Source: Rhizophagus clarus (lineage: Eukaryota > Glomeromycota > Glomeromycetes > Glomerales > Glomeraceae). From it: a stretch of DNA of 64,000 nt. The stretch is from NCBI GenBank assembly GCA_015698045.1, contig BLAL01000088.1, forward strand, positions 215,924 to 279,923, in the 5' to 3' direction. A program made the position numbers and the translations under genes. Each line of letters opens with the position of its first letter. Positions within the stretch are counted from its first letter, which is position 1. The notes beneath the pieces were generated by a model that saw only the letters and a program-made list of their open reading frames with translations, did no database searches and was not told the DNA's origin. Positions 1 through 9,900 of this stretch are shown piece after piece.

Positions 1-2952
1 ATATCACTAGCTTGTTTGGCTACATCACTGCCACCTAATCCCATAGCAATTCCAACATCTGCTTTCTTTAGACTAGGTGAATCTATATATTTAAACGAAA
101 ATTTTGAGATATATATATATATATATATATATATAAATGACCATAAAAAAAAAAAAATAAATAAAATAAAATTTTTATTTATTACCATTTACTCCATCAC
201 CAGTCATAACAACATATTTATTTCGTCGATGTAAAGCATCAATCATTTTGACTTTTGTGTCTGGGCTACATCTAGCAATAACTTTTGGAAGTTCTTTAAG
301 ATTATCAATTTCTTCTTCAGAAAGTGCATCAAATTGCATAGCGTTCATTACAAGTTTTGAATTATAATTTTCTTCAGATTCTAATTCGGGAGACCAAAAG
401 GGAGGAAGAATACCAATTTCTTTTGCGATAGCAGCTGCGGTGATAAGATGATCACCTAATAAAAAAAGTTTTATAATAATACTGTAAAATAAAAGATTTA
501 AAAAGGAGGAATAAATACCCGTTAACATATGAACTTCAATTCCAGCACCAAAACATCTTTGAATAGCAGCTTTTGATTCAGGTCGTGGTGGATCATAAAT
601 ACCAACCAAACCCAAAAATATCATATCAGTATCAGCTTTTTCACGAGTCAATTTGTATATCTCAACATCTGTTTTAATAACACGACGATATGCTAATGAT
701 AACACGCGCTATAAAAAATTCATTCTTTAGTAAATTAATGTCAACCTTAAATAGAAACAATACAAGTAATAAACATGATCTTTTTCTTGGTAATTACCAA
801 TCCTTTGCTTGCAAGTTTATCTATTCTATCGTACAATTCTGGTTGAAACTTTTCAATATCAAGATTTACTTCAACTTCACCAAGTTGAATTTTCGTACAC
901 CGGCTTAAAACAGATTCTATAGCACCTTTTAGGATCACATAATATGCACCCGTAGATTTTTCTTTACATATAACTGACATACGTTTCAGTGTAGCGTCAA
1001 ATGCATATTCATTAACTAATTCAAACTTAAATGGTTCAGTTGTAAGAACTGGTTTTGGAAATCCAGCCTTATGGGCGAAAACTTGGAGGGCAGACTAAAA
1101 ATAAAGAATTTCGTCAAAAAAAAAAAGCAAAAGATTATTTAATAAATTAAAAAATAAGTATTTACCTCAGTTGGATCTCCAATTGCATGCCATTCACCAT
1201 CTCTTCCCTTTTTAATCACAGACATATTACAAAGCGCCGAAGCTTGAACTAAACGCGTAAAAGCATACGTCATGTTGCCTGGAGTGACTTCTTCACCTTC
1301 TGATTGTTTTTCTTCAACAATTTCTGAAGTTGTTCCAGCACAACCAGAACGTCTGTCCATGATTTCTCCACATCTATAAATGGTTCCTTCGGGAATATAC
1401 CCATTTCTACCCGAAATTTTATAAAAACCATCATTTGGAAGCCAAGCATCGGTCACAATCATTTTACTCTGTGTAAGTGTTCCGGTCTTATCCGAACAAA
1501 TATTTGTAACTAATCCTAATGCTTCCAAAGCATTCAATTTACGAACGATAGCGTAATTTTTTGCCATTTGTCGTACACCATTACTCATAGTTAACGTTAT
1601 CTGAAAACAGTAAATAAAATTTTAAATTGTATGAAATCATTACATATATTAATTTTTTTTTCTTTTAATGCTCACCACGGCAATAAGTCCTTCAGGAATA
1701 ATGGCGATACCAAGTGAAATAACATAAAGAGCAATTTCACTGCTCATTCTCCATTTATTTAGACTAAATACAATAATAGCTAAAATAGCTGTCACTAAGA
1801 ATAATACATAAGCCAACTTATCCATGCTATAAATCGATTAAATTAAAATTAAATATATATGCATTTGTTATACATTTATATTTAAGAGGAAAATTCAATA
1901 CCTTTTCTGTAAAGGAGTTCGTGTTACAACAGAAGTAGAAGCCAAAGTTTTTGCCATTTTACCAATTTCAGTTTCCATGGCGGTATTAATAACAATACCT
2001 TTACCACGTCCTTTTGTTATAGTCGTACTTGAAAAAACTATATTAATACGATCACCCAAAGGTTTATCATATTCTTGAATTACATCAATTCTAATAAAAT
2101 AATAAAAATAATAATAATGTTAATACACTGATCAAATAATGAATAATTTATTACATACGATTTAGGGACTGGAACGGATTCTCCTGTTAGTAATGTTTCG
2201 TCTACTTCCAAATTAAACACTTCAAAAAGACGAGCGTCAGCACCGACGACATCACCTTCTTTAAATACGATAATATCTCCCTAACAGTAACAAAATAATT
2301 AATTATCGATTTTTTTATAAGAACCGCTCCCTTGATCCTTTAGCCTCATAATATTTTCATCGTGATAAAATCACGAATTTTAGTATAAAGTGACAAACTT
2401 ACAACAACAACGTTTTTTGTTGGGACAGAGATCAATGAATCATCCCTAATTACTCTTGTAGTCCCTGCGTAAAGATTCCATAGTTTTCTCCGCATGATAT
2501 TCTTGATTGAATCCAATTAACGTGTTTGTTACGGCAACAAAAGCGAGGACACCTAAATACAAATATCTATATACTGTATATTGATTGAAAAAAATCATAC
2601 GTATTAATATAATTAAAAACGAACCTCCTTCTATATAATCCTTAAAAATAAACGAAATTGTTATTGCAGTAATCAAGATCAACATTAGCGCGTTCACAAT
2701 TTGTCTAGACAAGACAGCGAGAGCACTAACGCCGCTTTGGCCTGATAATTCATTAAAGCCGTATAATCCAAGTCTTTGAGTAGCTTCTTGTACTGTAAGA
2801 CCATCGTCGATATCGGTTTTTGTGTGCCCGGCCACCTGATTAATAGATAATGTATGATAGGGAGCAGGAGGAATAAGATAGACAGGTAAACGTTTCTTTC
2901 TATTTCTAAATAAATCCATTAGGCATGAAAATTTTAGATAATTTGTTCTCAT
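1..2952 (-). CDS. ENA-type (P-type IID) sodium/potassium-exporting ATPase, 3' end outside window, one frame break
   Basis: Plasma-membrane cation pump of the fungal ENA/exitus-natru family, which exports Na+ (or K+) using ATP. Exons read on the minus strand: 2952 or 2919-2625, 2552-2403, 2280-2159, 2090-1902, 1826-1676, 1600-1166, 1094-798, 708-519, 455-186, 82-1 (continues beyond base 1); all junctions are GT-AG. Visible hallmarks in order: N-terminal [10 protein letters not shown] cation-ATPase domain, first membrane hairpin, [10 protein letters not shown] actuator loop, IPEGLIAV in M4, phosphorylation motif SDKTGTLT near residue 335, HMLTGDH, and the hinge [16 protein letters not shown]. 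The start is either the ATG at 2952 or the in-frame ATG at 2919 (MDLFRNRKK); the second gives an N-terminus more like the family. The frame breaks near 2462: after TMESLR the next residues TTRVIRDD lie one frame over. Exon lengths fail to add up by 3n+2 bases, so this is a small deletion or assembly error, not a missed intron. Family call is firm; functionality is uncertain. Confidence 0.9.
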
Positions 2953-3943
2953 ACCCGCAGATTTAGTTTGTAAAAATTTACAGAAAAAATTTAATTAACT
3001 CATATTTAAAAAATTTTAAGAACTTCTAGAATGTGATCACTTACCGTTTTTAATTTTTCATTGTTGATCGTTGTCGGATAAACTTTTGATCAAATATCTT
3101 TGTAATACGACTTGGTTAACACAATAGCGAAATACATAATAATCAAAAGTTTTGAATTTACAACAATTAATTTTGATTCTTATTGATTGTTATCTTCATC
3201 AAGATATGAATAATAATCATCGGAAATCAATTTTGTTTCTTGATATTTACCGGAATATCATCATAAAATAACCCGCCTTTTACTTTGTTTTTTTTTGTAA
3301 AATCACAAATTTGGTTTATTTTTTAAATGAAACTTTTTTTTTTTAAAGTTTACCATTGATCTCAAATAATAATAATAGATTTCATTGTGAAACCTGAATA
3401 AGTGTAACACAAAATTTTTGACCACTCTGATTTGATTTACACGAAAAAAATCTCGTATAACATTCCAAATTTATTTATGAAGAATCAGAATCACGAGAAT
3501 TCTTTTGCCCATTGAAAATTTCTAATTTATTTATTTTCTAATAAAAATCTGTTTTTTTTAAAAAAAAAAAAAAAAAATAAAAGAAAAATTGTTAAATTGT
3601 ATATGATATTTATTTAATTTGACCTTCTCATAGGTTTTTTTTTTTAAAACATTAAAACAATTAAAGTTGAACAGTTACAGTCCTAACATAAAAAAAAATC
3701 CGGATTTATTTGGGTTGAGCCCATTTATAATTTATTATTAAATTCTTCATATCGTAATCTCTTAACTAGAGAGTATATAATGAAAAATATAAATATTATG
3801 CGCTTTTATTTTTTCTGATGCACAAACTACAATAACACATTCACGCTATATACATTTACATTCACGCTGTATATATTCAAATAAAGCCTGTTGTTATTAA
3901 CGAAGATAGTATGAAAGTAACATTTAAAAGAATTAAGTTGTTG
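2953..3943. other. Intergenic, upstream of the ATPase gene
   Basis: About 1 kb of AT-rich sequence with several A- and T-runs (for example 3550-3580). No plausible coding exon on either strand. It must hold the 5' end and promoter of the minus-strand ATPase gene and the 3' untranslated region of the next minus-strand gene; no specific element could be singled out. Confidence 0.5.
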
Positions 3944-4402
3944 TTAACCCATTGATAATCTCCACTTTTGATAAGGATTATATTCGACACAAGTAAAACC
4001 ACTAACTGACCACCCCTCCCTTCGTTGGAATGCTGTTGCCGCCACACTAGGTTGTTCGCTGGAAAGAATGTAATATTCCGAATTATCTTTTGAATTGATT
4101 ATCCAACGTTGGGCAAGAGTTGTACTATTATATTTTGCAATTTTGAGTGTTCTGGCAACACCATCGTATTGGACGGCATTTTTACGTTCCTTAGAGGTGA
4201 ATATGGTATAATCATTTTTACCACGTCGAACAATTTTCCAGTAATGATTACCATGTGATGACGATTGTAAAACAACATCAACACCATTTATGCCCCAATA
4301 GCGACCTTTGGCGACTGATTGAATTCTCCTGTTACCGGTTATTTTACTTGAAGCAACGGTAATAATGATGGTTAAAAGGAGTAAAAGTAGATTAAATTTC
4401 AT
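3944..4402 (-). CDS. Small secreted QxW-repeat (ricin-B-lectin-like) protein, copy 1
   Basis: Single-exon, 152 residues. Residues 1-19 form a signal peptide: MKF followed by a run of leucine, isoleucine and valine ending in ASS. The mature part carries repeated aromatic modules: YWKIVRR (W55), QRWII (QxW at 98-100) and QKWRL (QxW at 145-147), each followed by a short beta-type stretch such as YTIFTS or YYILSS. Three spaced W/QxW modules are the signature of beta-trefoil (ricin B-like) carbohydrate-binding folds, so a secreted sugar- or cell-wall-binding role is likely; this is inference from the motif only. Only one cysteine (C138) is present, so it is not a disulphide-rich effector. The copy at 5375-5839 is a close paralogue and both sit in a duplicated block that includes the promoter. 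ATG at 4402 is the only start that includes the signal peptide. Confidence 0.8.
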   Translation of the reverse strand: MKFNLLLLLLTIIITVASSKITGNRRIQSVAKGRYWGINGVDVVLQSSSHGNHYWKIVRRGKNDYTIFTSKERKNAVQYDGVARTLKIAKYNSTTLAQRWIINSKDNSEYYILSSEQPSVAATAFQRREGWSVSGFTCVEYNPYQKWRLSMG

Positions 4403-4479
4403 TTTGATTTTCTGTTGTTTTTAACTTTTTTTTCTAAAAAAAAGAGTTTTTTTTTTTATTTTCAAATAAAGTGTAATTA

Positions 4480-4570
4480 AGAAGTATTTAAATCTGTATA
4501 GAGACTTAGTTCTGTGCGAAGGCTTAAGTCTGGATGCTTAGATTCGGTTACTAAATAAAGTATTATTGAT
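4480..4570 (-). promoter_or_regulatory. Conserved TATA-like promoter block of secreted protein copy 1
   Basis: On the minus strand, AGATTTAAATACTT lies about 85-95 bases upstream of the ATG at 4402. The same TTTAAAT box and the next 70 bases, including the AAGCCTTCGCACAGAA stretch, recur almost unchanged upstream of copy 2 (about 5925-6010). Spacing to the ATG is similar in both. Conservation could reflect recent duplication alone. Confidence 0.45.
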
Positions 4571-5374
4571 GCTTAGGATACAGAATTAAATTGGGACACG
4601 TTATTTGCGTTGCAAGTACTGTAGCAAGCTACATCATCTTGACACGTCACATTATCAGTTATATAATGGCTTAGCATGTTGAGGAAACCTTGATATACGC
4701 CGTTCAGTCTGTTTCTTGAAAAATAAAGGTAATACCAAGCTGGTGAAAGTGTTACGCCACTATGGTGGTAAAACATGTACAGTAACTGATTCATACGCAG
4801 CAATGTGTTCGATTATAATATTGCCAACTTTCTTACTGAAACATTTCGCTTTATTTGAGACGCCAGCTTCAAACATAACTAATATCATCAAATATTCACA
4901 CAAGACTCTTGAAAAATGATAATATAGCGTTTAAAACTAAAATCTGTCACCAAAGTACAGCCACGTAACTACTTTCCTAGAACTTTCTTTTCCTTTGAAG
5001 GTTTCTTTGTAATTACCTAAAATGGATTTCGAATTGTGACTAAGAATTATTCTGTACAATATAATAATTCATAGAATTGTTTACAGAAAAACACACATTT
5101 ATTTAAAAATTTCAAGTTAGAATATATAGAAAGAACCATATGATAAAATTTCATTGGCTCGAAATTAGGAAGAAAATACTATGTACTTTATTTTTCTTTA
5201 TTTTTCTGATGTACAATTACACATTCACACTATATAGTACATTTACGCCCACGTGTACATTATTCAAAATAAAGCCTGATGTCATTAATAATAATGATAT
5301 AATGATATATATATATATATATATAGTATGAAAGTAACATTTAAAAGAATTAAAAATTTGTTAATCCACATGCG

Positions 5375-5839
5375 TTAATTTAAGAATCTCCATTTTTGAT
5401 AAGGATTATGTGCGATATAAGTAAAACCACTAACTGACCACCCCCACCATCGTAGGAATGCTGTTGCAGCTACACTAGGTTTTTCGCTGGTAAGAATGTA
5501 ATATTCCACATTATCAGTTGAACCGATTATCCAACGTTGGGCAAGTGATGTACTATTATATTTTGCAATTTTGAATGTACTGGAAAAACCATCGTATTGG
5601 ACGGCATCTTTACGATCCTTAGAGGTAAATATGGTGTATTCATCTTTACTACGTCGAACAATTTCCCAGCAATGATCATTAGATGATGATGTTAGTAAAG
5701 AAACATCTTTACCATTTATGCCCCAAAAGCGACCTTTGCCGACTGATTGAATTTTCTTGTTACCGGTTATTTTATTAGTAGTACTTAAAGCAACAGTAAT
5801 AAGGGTGGTTAAAAGGAGCAAAAATAAATTAAATTTCAT
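5375..5839 (-). CDS. Small secreted QxW-repeat (ricin-B-lectin-like) protein, copy 2
   Basis: Single-exon, 154 residues, co-linear with the 3944-4402 protein over its whole length. Signal peptide MKFNLFLLLLTTLITVALS, then the same frame of motifs: CWEIVRR (in place of YWKIVRR), AQRWII and YQKWRF. Blocks such as KDAVQYDG, KIAKYNST, PSVAATAF and GWSVSGFT are shared with copy 1; changes are mostly charge swaps and solvent-type residues, suggesting both were kept functional after duplication. A cysteine appears next to the first tryptophan and C138 of copy 1 is changed to tyrosine, so the free-cysteine position differs. Likely role: secreted sugar-binding beta-trefoil protein (inference). Confidence 0.8.
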   Translation of the reverse strand: MKFNLFLLLLTTLITVALSTTNKITGNKKIQSVGKGRFWGINGKDVSLLTSSSNDHCWEIVRRSKDEYTIFTSKDRKDAVQYDGFSSTFKIAKYNSTSLAQRWIIGSTDNVEYYILTSEKPSVAATAFLRWWGWSVSGFTYIAHNPYQKWRFLN

Positions 5840-6395
5840 TTTGATTTTCTATTGTTTTTTATTTTTTTTTCCTATAGAAAAGAAAGTATTTTTTTTTTTT
5901 GTTTTTCAAGTAAGGTGGAATTAAGGCATATTTAAATCTGTGTAGAGGCTTAATTCTGTGCGAAGGCTTAAGTCTAGATGCTTAGATTCAGTTACTCAAT
6001 AAAGTATTATTGATACTTAGGATACAGAATTAAATCGTGATACGTTGTCAGTAGCAAGCTTTGATTGAAGAAATTTTGAATAGCGTTTTCGACTGAACTG
6101 CTGGTGGAGCTAAATCATCTTGACACGTCACATTATCAGTTATATAATGGCTTCAGTTAGCATGTTGAGAAAATCTGCACTGTTCAGTCTGTTTCTTGAA
6201 AAATAATGGTAGTACCAAGTGAAAATGTTAAGCCATTATGGATTCATACGCCGCAATGTGTTCGATTATAATATTGCCAATTTTCTTACTGAAATATTTC
6301 ACTTTATTGGCGACTCCAGCTTCAAAGACAATATCATCAAATACCCACGCCAAATTCTTGAAAAATATTCAGGATCTATATATTATAATATAGCG

Positions 6396-8700
6396 TAAGG
6401 TACAAAATAATAATCCTGTAATACAGTGTATATGAAGAAATGCTTCTATGAACTTGTTGCTTTTCATTGCTGGCTCTTTCTTAGCCAGTGTCTTCTTTAA
6501 TAATTCTAAATACATCTACCTCCTACTTTATGCTCTTGCATAAGGTTATGAGAATTCATTCGTACACTAAGATTTCATTATTCTCATATTAGAAATAGTT
6601 TCAAACCAAAAAAATAAGTTATCTTGGATTACGGATAGATTTTATTATCAATAACACACTTGTAATTAATAACTGGAATTTGAAATTATATTTTATCTGA
6701 TGCTTGCATAGTACATTATGGACAATTAATGTTAAATAATGAGAAGAGTGCATTAGGAAACCTCTGAAACCCCTCGAATCATAAAACAACTGTGCTTCGC
6801 ACCTCTCGAAGAGATGATTGCCTTATTGAACTACCTAATAACATTCTTTGAAAGTTTGACTCCTTAGCTTTTCTGTCTATTATATACTGTATCTGGTTCG
6901 TATTTTCTGGTGTTGTACAGGCAAACAAACAAAGAGATGCATAACTGTGGCTTTATATATCTTCGATTTTAACGTTTACATGTGGCAAATTCCGATATCA
7001 GAACGATTATAAAAAAAAAAATTCCGTATACTCTGGAAGAAATTCATTACAAAAATTTATAAAATCATATGATAAATTTTTACATATTAATTTAAATTTG
7101 ATAACGAATTAACGAATGACACAATTGACAATTCCTTTCAGAATTCATTAAAAGAATTATTTACTTTTTCTTAAATGCAGAATAAGTTGAAAAAAATCAT
7201 ATTTTAAAATTAAATATTTGTAATTCTTTATTTTTTTTTGTATCGAAAAAAATATAACACGCAAACTGAACATTTATCAAAATTTTTCAATAACAATAAT
7301 TATTAATTAAATAGGTCTTATACATATGTTATTCCTAAAGTTGGAAACAATATCAGGTGTACAAGAGAGAATTGCACCAATTATTTTCTCTTATCCCGTG
7401 AAGATGGCTTATTTGTGTAAAAATTCACTGATTTAGTTTCATTGATTAAGGTTCATTTCATTGATGCAAAGTAACAACACAAAATTTTAAAATTAGAAAT
7501 TCTTTCTTAGTAGTTAATATTTTTAGAATAATACTTATAATTTTAAATGGGATAACATATTCGTTTGCGGGTTCTGAATGTTCGTTGGCGCTTTCTTCTT
7601 ATGGATTACGAATTAAATAAATTTATCACAATATTAATTGAAGCAACAAATTTGCCAAATTAGTATAATGTGATATGTCTTCTAAGAAATTCATTTCAAT
7701 ATCAGGTTTTATTTATTCAAATCTTTGACAACGTGTAAATCAGCATTGTAATACGTATCTTTCAAAAAGAATTCCAATCAACTACTTAAATTTTGATGTG
7801 TGTTTGAAAACTGGTCCCAAAAAGCCTTAACCGATTAAAAAACCGGCTAAAACTTAATTCTGACAGGACATTACAATTTGACTGGAGTTTACGATTATTA
7901 TTACTTACTGTAAGCGTGTAAAAAACTATTTCTTTCGCTATAATATAATCATAATCTTTATGATCTCTTTAACTGAATAAACTAACTGGTTAACAGATAG
8001 GTTAACCGACTTGATCAAATCTCTTTATCAGTTCTTGGGATCTTTTAACCGAAGAAAAGATCTAACTGATTTTATTAAAATTGCGTTTATTGCAGTAGAC
8101 AAATGGAACTCGTTAATCTTGGAGTAATATTTAATTTGCTAAATCAAATCAAAAAATAAAGTTGTTGCGACAATATATCACATTAGAATTTCGCTTTAAT
8201 TGCTACACTAACAGATTTATTGGTGCAAAAGAACAATTATCCATCAAGAATTTAATCTCTTCATTAAATGAATAGTTTTCTAGAGTAATTTAGTTCTTTA
8301 TGATTTAATATAATAAATTGATTAATTTTTTTAATTATTTAATTTATCTTGCTTTATATGTTTATAACTTGAAAAAATGCATCGACTTCTTTTTTTTTTT
8401 TTTGTTTTTGTGATTAAGGAATGCATTTGTTTCGTTATAATAAGCATGAACGATAATGCAACATTATATCATTTTAATATTATTTTTATCACTTTATTTG
8501 AAGCATCAAGAGAAAAAAGAAAGATAAAATATCGAAAGAGAAATAAACAATATGATGATGCATGCATCGTTTGAAAGAATTATTTAAATGGGGGTATTTT
8601 GCTTTGACTTCAATTCATTCAATTCATCGGTTCACTCGATTTGAAAAAAAAAGAACCTATTATTTTCAAAAGATAAAAACTTCATCTTAAACTCTTTGAA
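6396..8700. other. Gene-poor AT-rich interval
   Basis: No ORF with convincing codon structure, splice sites or family motif. A short cluster of TTAACCG/CGGTTAA words lies at 7820-8060 (CCTTAACCGATT, GGTTAACCGAC, TTTTAACCGAAG), perhaps an old element end. Nothing else could be supported. Confidence 0.5.
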
Positions 8701-8702
8701 CG

Positions 8703-9145
8703 ATGAATCAATTTGTAACATTCTTTATTTTTCTTTTTCTCGTCACTTGTTCCTTTAATTATGAACAATTTTTAACAACACCAACTCTTTTATACACAAA
8801 TAAACAATCGTTAAATGCTGCAAATGAAGAAGCAAATTTAAATCAATTCGACATTTCAACTACGAATGAAAATTAATCTGCTAATTCTTATAATTCTGAC
8901 CATGCGAATAATTTAGTTGTTTCCAAACGTAATATTATTCCTAACTACAACATTGAAAAAAAAACGCGACGATCAAGATCTAGTTGAGATCGAGAAGAAA
9001 TTTGTTGAGATTCCTACATTAGGATTATTTGAAACCGGTACACCAATTACACCTAACATGACTTCTAGCAGTGCAAATGGTTTGGTTGCTGGTCGTGTGG
9101 TTCTTTTGCTAGTGCTAATGCATTTGGTTTTTAAAAACTTAAATA
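8703..9145 (+). pseudogene. Broken GPI-anchored-type secreted protein
   Basis: From the ATG at 8703 the frame starts with a clear signal peptide (MNQFVTFFIFLFLVTCSF) and runs 57 codons to a TAA at 8874-8876. The same frame then stays open for about 27 more codons (SANSYNSDHANNLVV) up to an A-run at 8955-8963, after which the sensible frame moves by one base and continues KRDDQDLVEIEKKFVE to TPITPNMTSSSANG followed by a hydrophobic tail (VVLLLVLMHLVF). Signal peptide at one end and small residues plus hydrophobic tail at the other are the layout of a GPI-anchored cell-surface protein. One stop codon and one frameshift suggest a pseudogene; a sequencing error in the A-run would explain only the second lesion. 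No known family recognised. Confidence 0.5.
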
Positions 9146-9243
9146 CGTACATATTGATATTTTATCTATATTTTATTTTTATTATACTTTTATTTCATTT
9201 TGTATCGTATTTTCTTTCTTTCTTATTAAATAAATTATATTAA

Positions 9244-9640
9244 ACAAATAAAAAATATTTAGTTTTTTTCGTTTTACATTTTTTTTTTTTTTGTAAGTTG
9301 AATGATTATTCAATTGATGAAACTTCCCAATCATTGATAATGTAGATGAAATAAAAATACTCGTCAATTATGATATTTTATGAGTCTTTTATCTTTTATC
9401 TCTTTTGCAGATTATAATAAATAGAAACGTTGTAAACATGTTGCGAGTAAATAAAAAAAAGTAACGGGTAAAAAAAAACATAAGGAGATTTTGAATTGAT
9501 TGATATATAAATCTAACGTTGTTAATAAATTAATTCAGATCGAATAATAAATGCAATACTACTGTATATTAATATTACACACGAAATATTTATGACAACT
9601 GTCAGAAATATAAAAAGAATTGAGAAACAATAAATTAAAT
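9244..9640. other. Intergenic AT-rich
   Basis: No gene seen. Poly-T runs at 9277-9292 and several A-runs. It probably includes the 3' flank of the broken secreted-protein gene. Confidence 0.4.
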
Positions 9641-9900
9641 TAATTAAATTAGTAAATCTACAGTATATCAGACCATCTTCATCACAGTTACAACCATCGC
9701 CGGAGCCACAACCAGCTGTCCAGCTCCACCATCACAGCGTTTCATGAGACCAACTATTAATGAAAATGTTGTTAAATGTTATTAAATGCAGATAAAAATT
9801 ATAAATAATTTCTAATTTTCTTACCTCAATGCGCGAACTGTCATGACAAGAACGCAAGAATAAAAGCGATAAACCAGAATAAATATTTCACTGTAAAGTA
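9640..9900 (-). pseudogene. Possible relic of a small secreted Cys-rich protein
   Basis: On the minus strand, an exon after acceptor TTTACAG (9890s) reads TGAAATATTTATTC; an upstream exon ending in A would complete an ATG, giving KYLFWFIAFILAFLS, a good signal-peptide core, but the frame meets TGA at about 9841-9843. A donor GTAAGA follows near 9822. A second minus-strand stretch (9660-9770) reads WWSWTAGCGSGDGCNCDEDG in one frame, a Cys/Gly-rich segment typical of small secreted proteins, with a TGA just upstream. The two pieces lie the right distance apart for an intron. Weak, based on composition only. Confidence 0.2.

Larger units (their letters stand above)
3810..6395. repeat. Tandem segmental duplication (unit about 1.1-1.2 kb) around two secreted-protein genes
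   Basis: Unit 1 spans about 3810-4930 and unit 2 about 5195-6395, in direct orientation. Shared landmarks outside the coding regions include AATAAAGCCTG followed by ATAGTATGAAAGTAACATTT (3890 and 5270-5340), GTTACTMAATAAAGTATTAT (4550 and 5995), TTGACACGTCACATTATC (4640 and 6120) and CAATGTGTTCGATTATAATA (4801 and 6257). Unit 2 has about 60 extra bases near 6050-6110 and unit 1 about 25 extra near 4760. An AT microsatellite at 5296-5326 interrupts unit 2. Confidence 0.85.

Noticed and set aside
4573..4803. 76-codon minus-strand ORF upstream of the first secreted-protein gene
   Set aside because: It lies in the duplicated promoter flank; the matching segment of unit 2 has indels that break the frame, so coding is not conserved.
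8377..8574. 65-codon plus-strand ORF starting MHRLLFFFF
   Set aside because: The hydrophobic start is a translated T-run and the rest is Lys/Arg-rich AT translation; no family or splice support.
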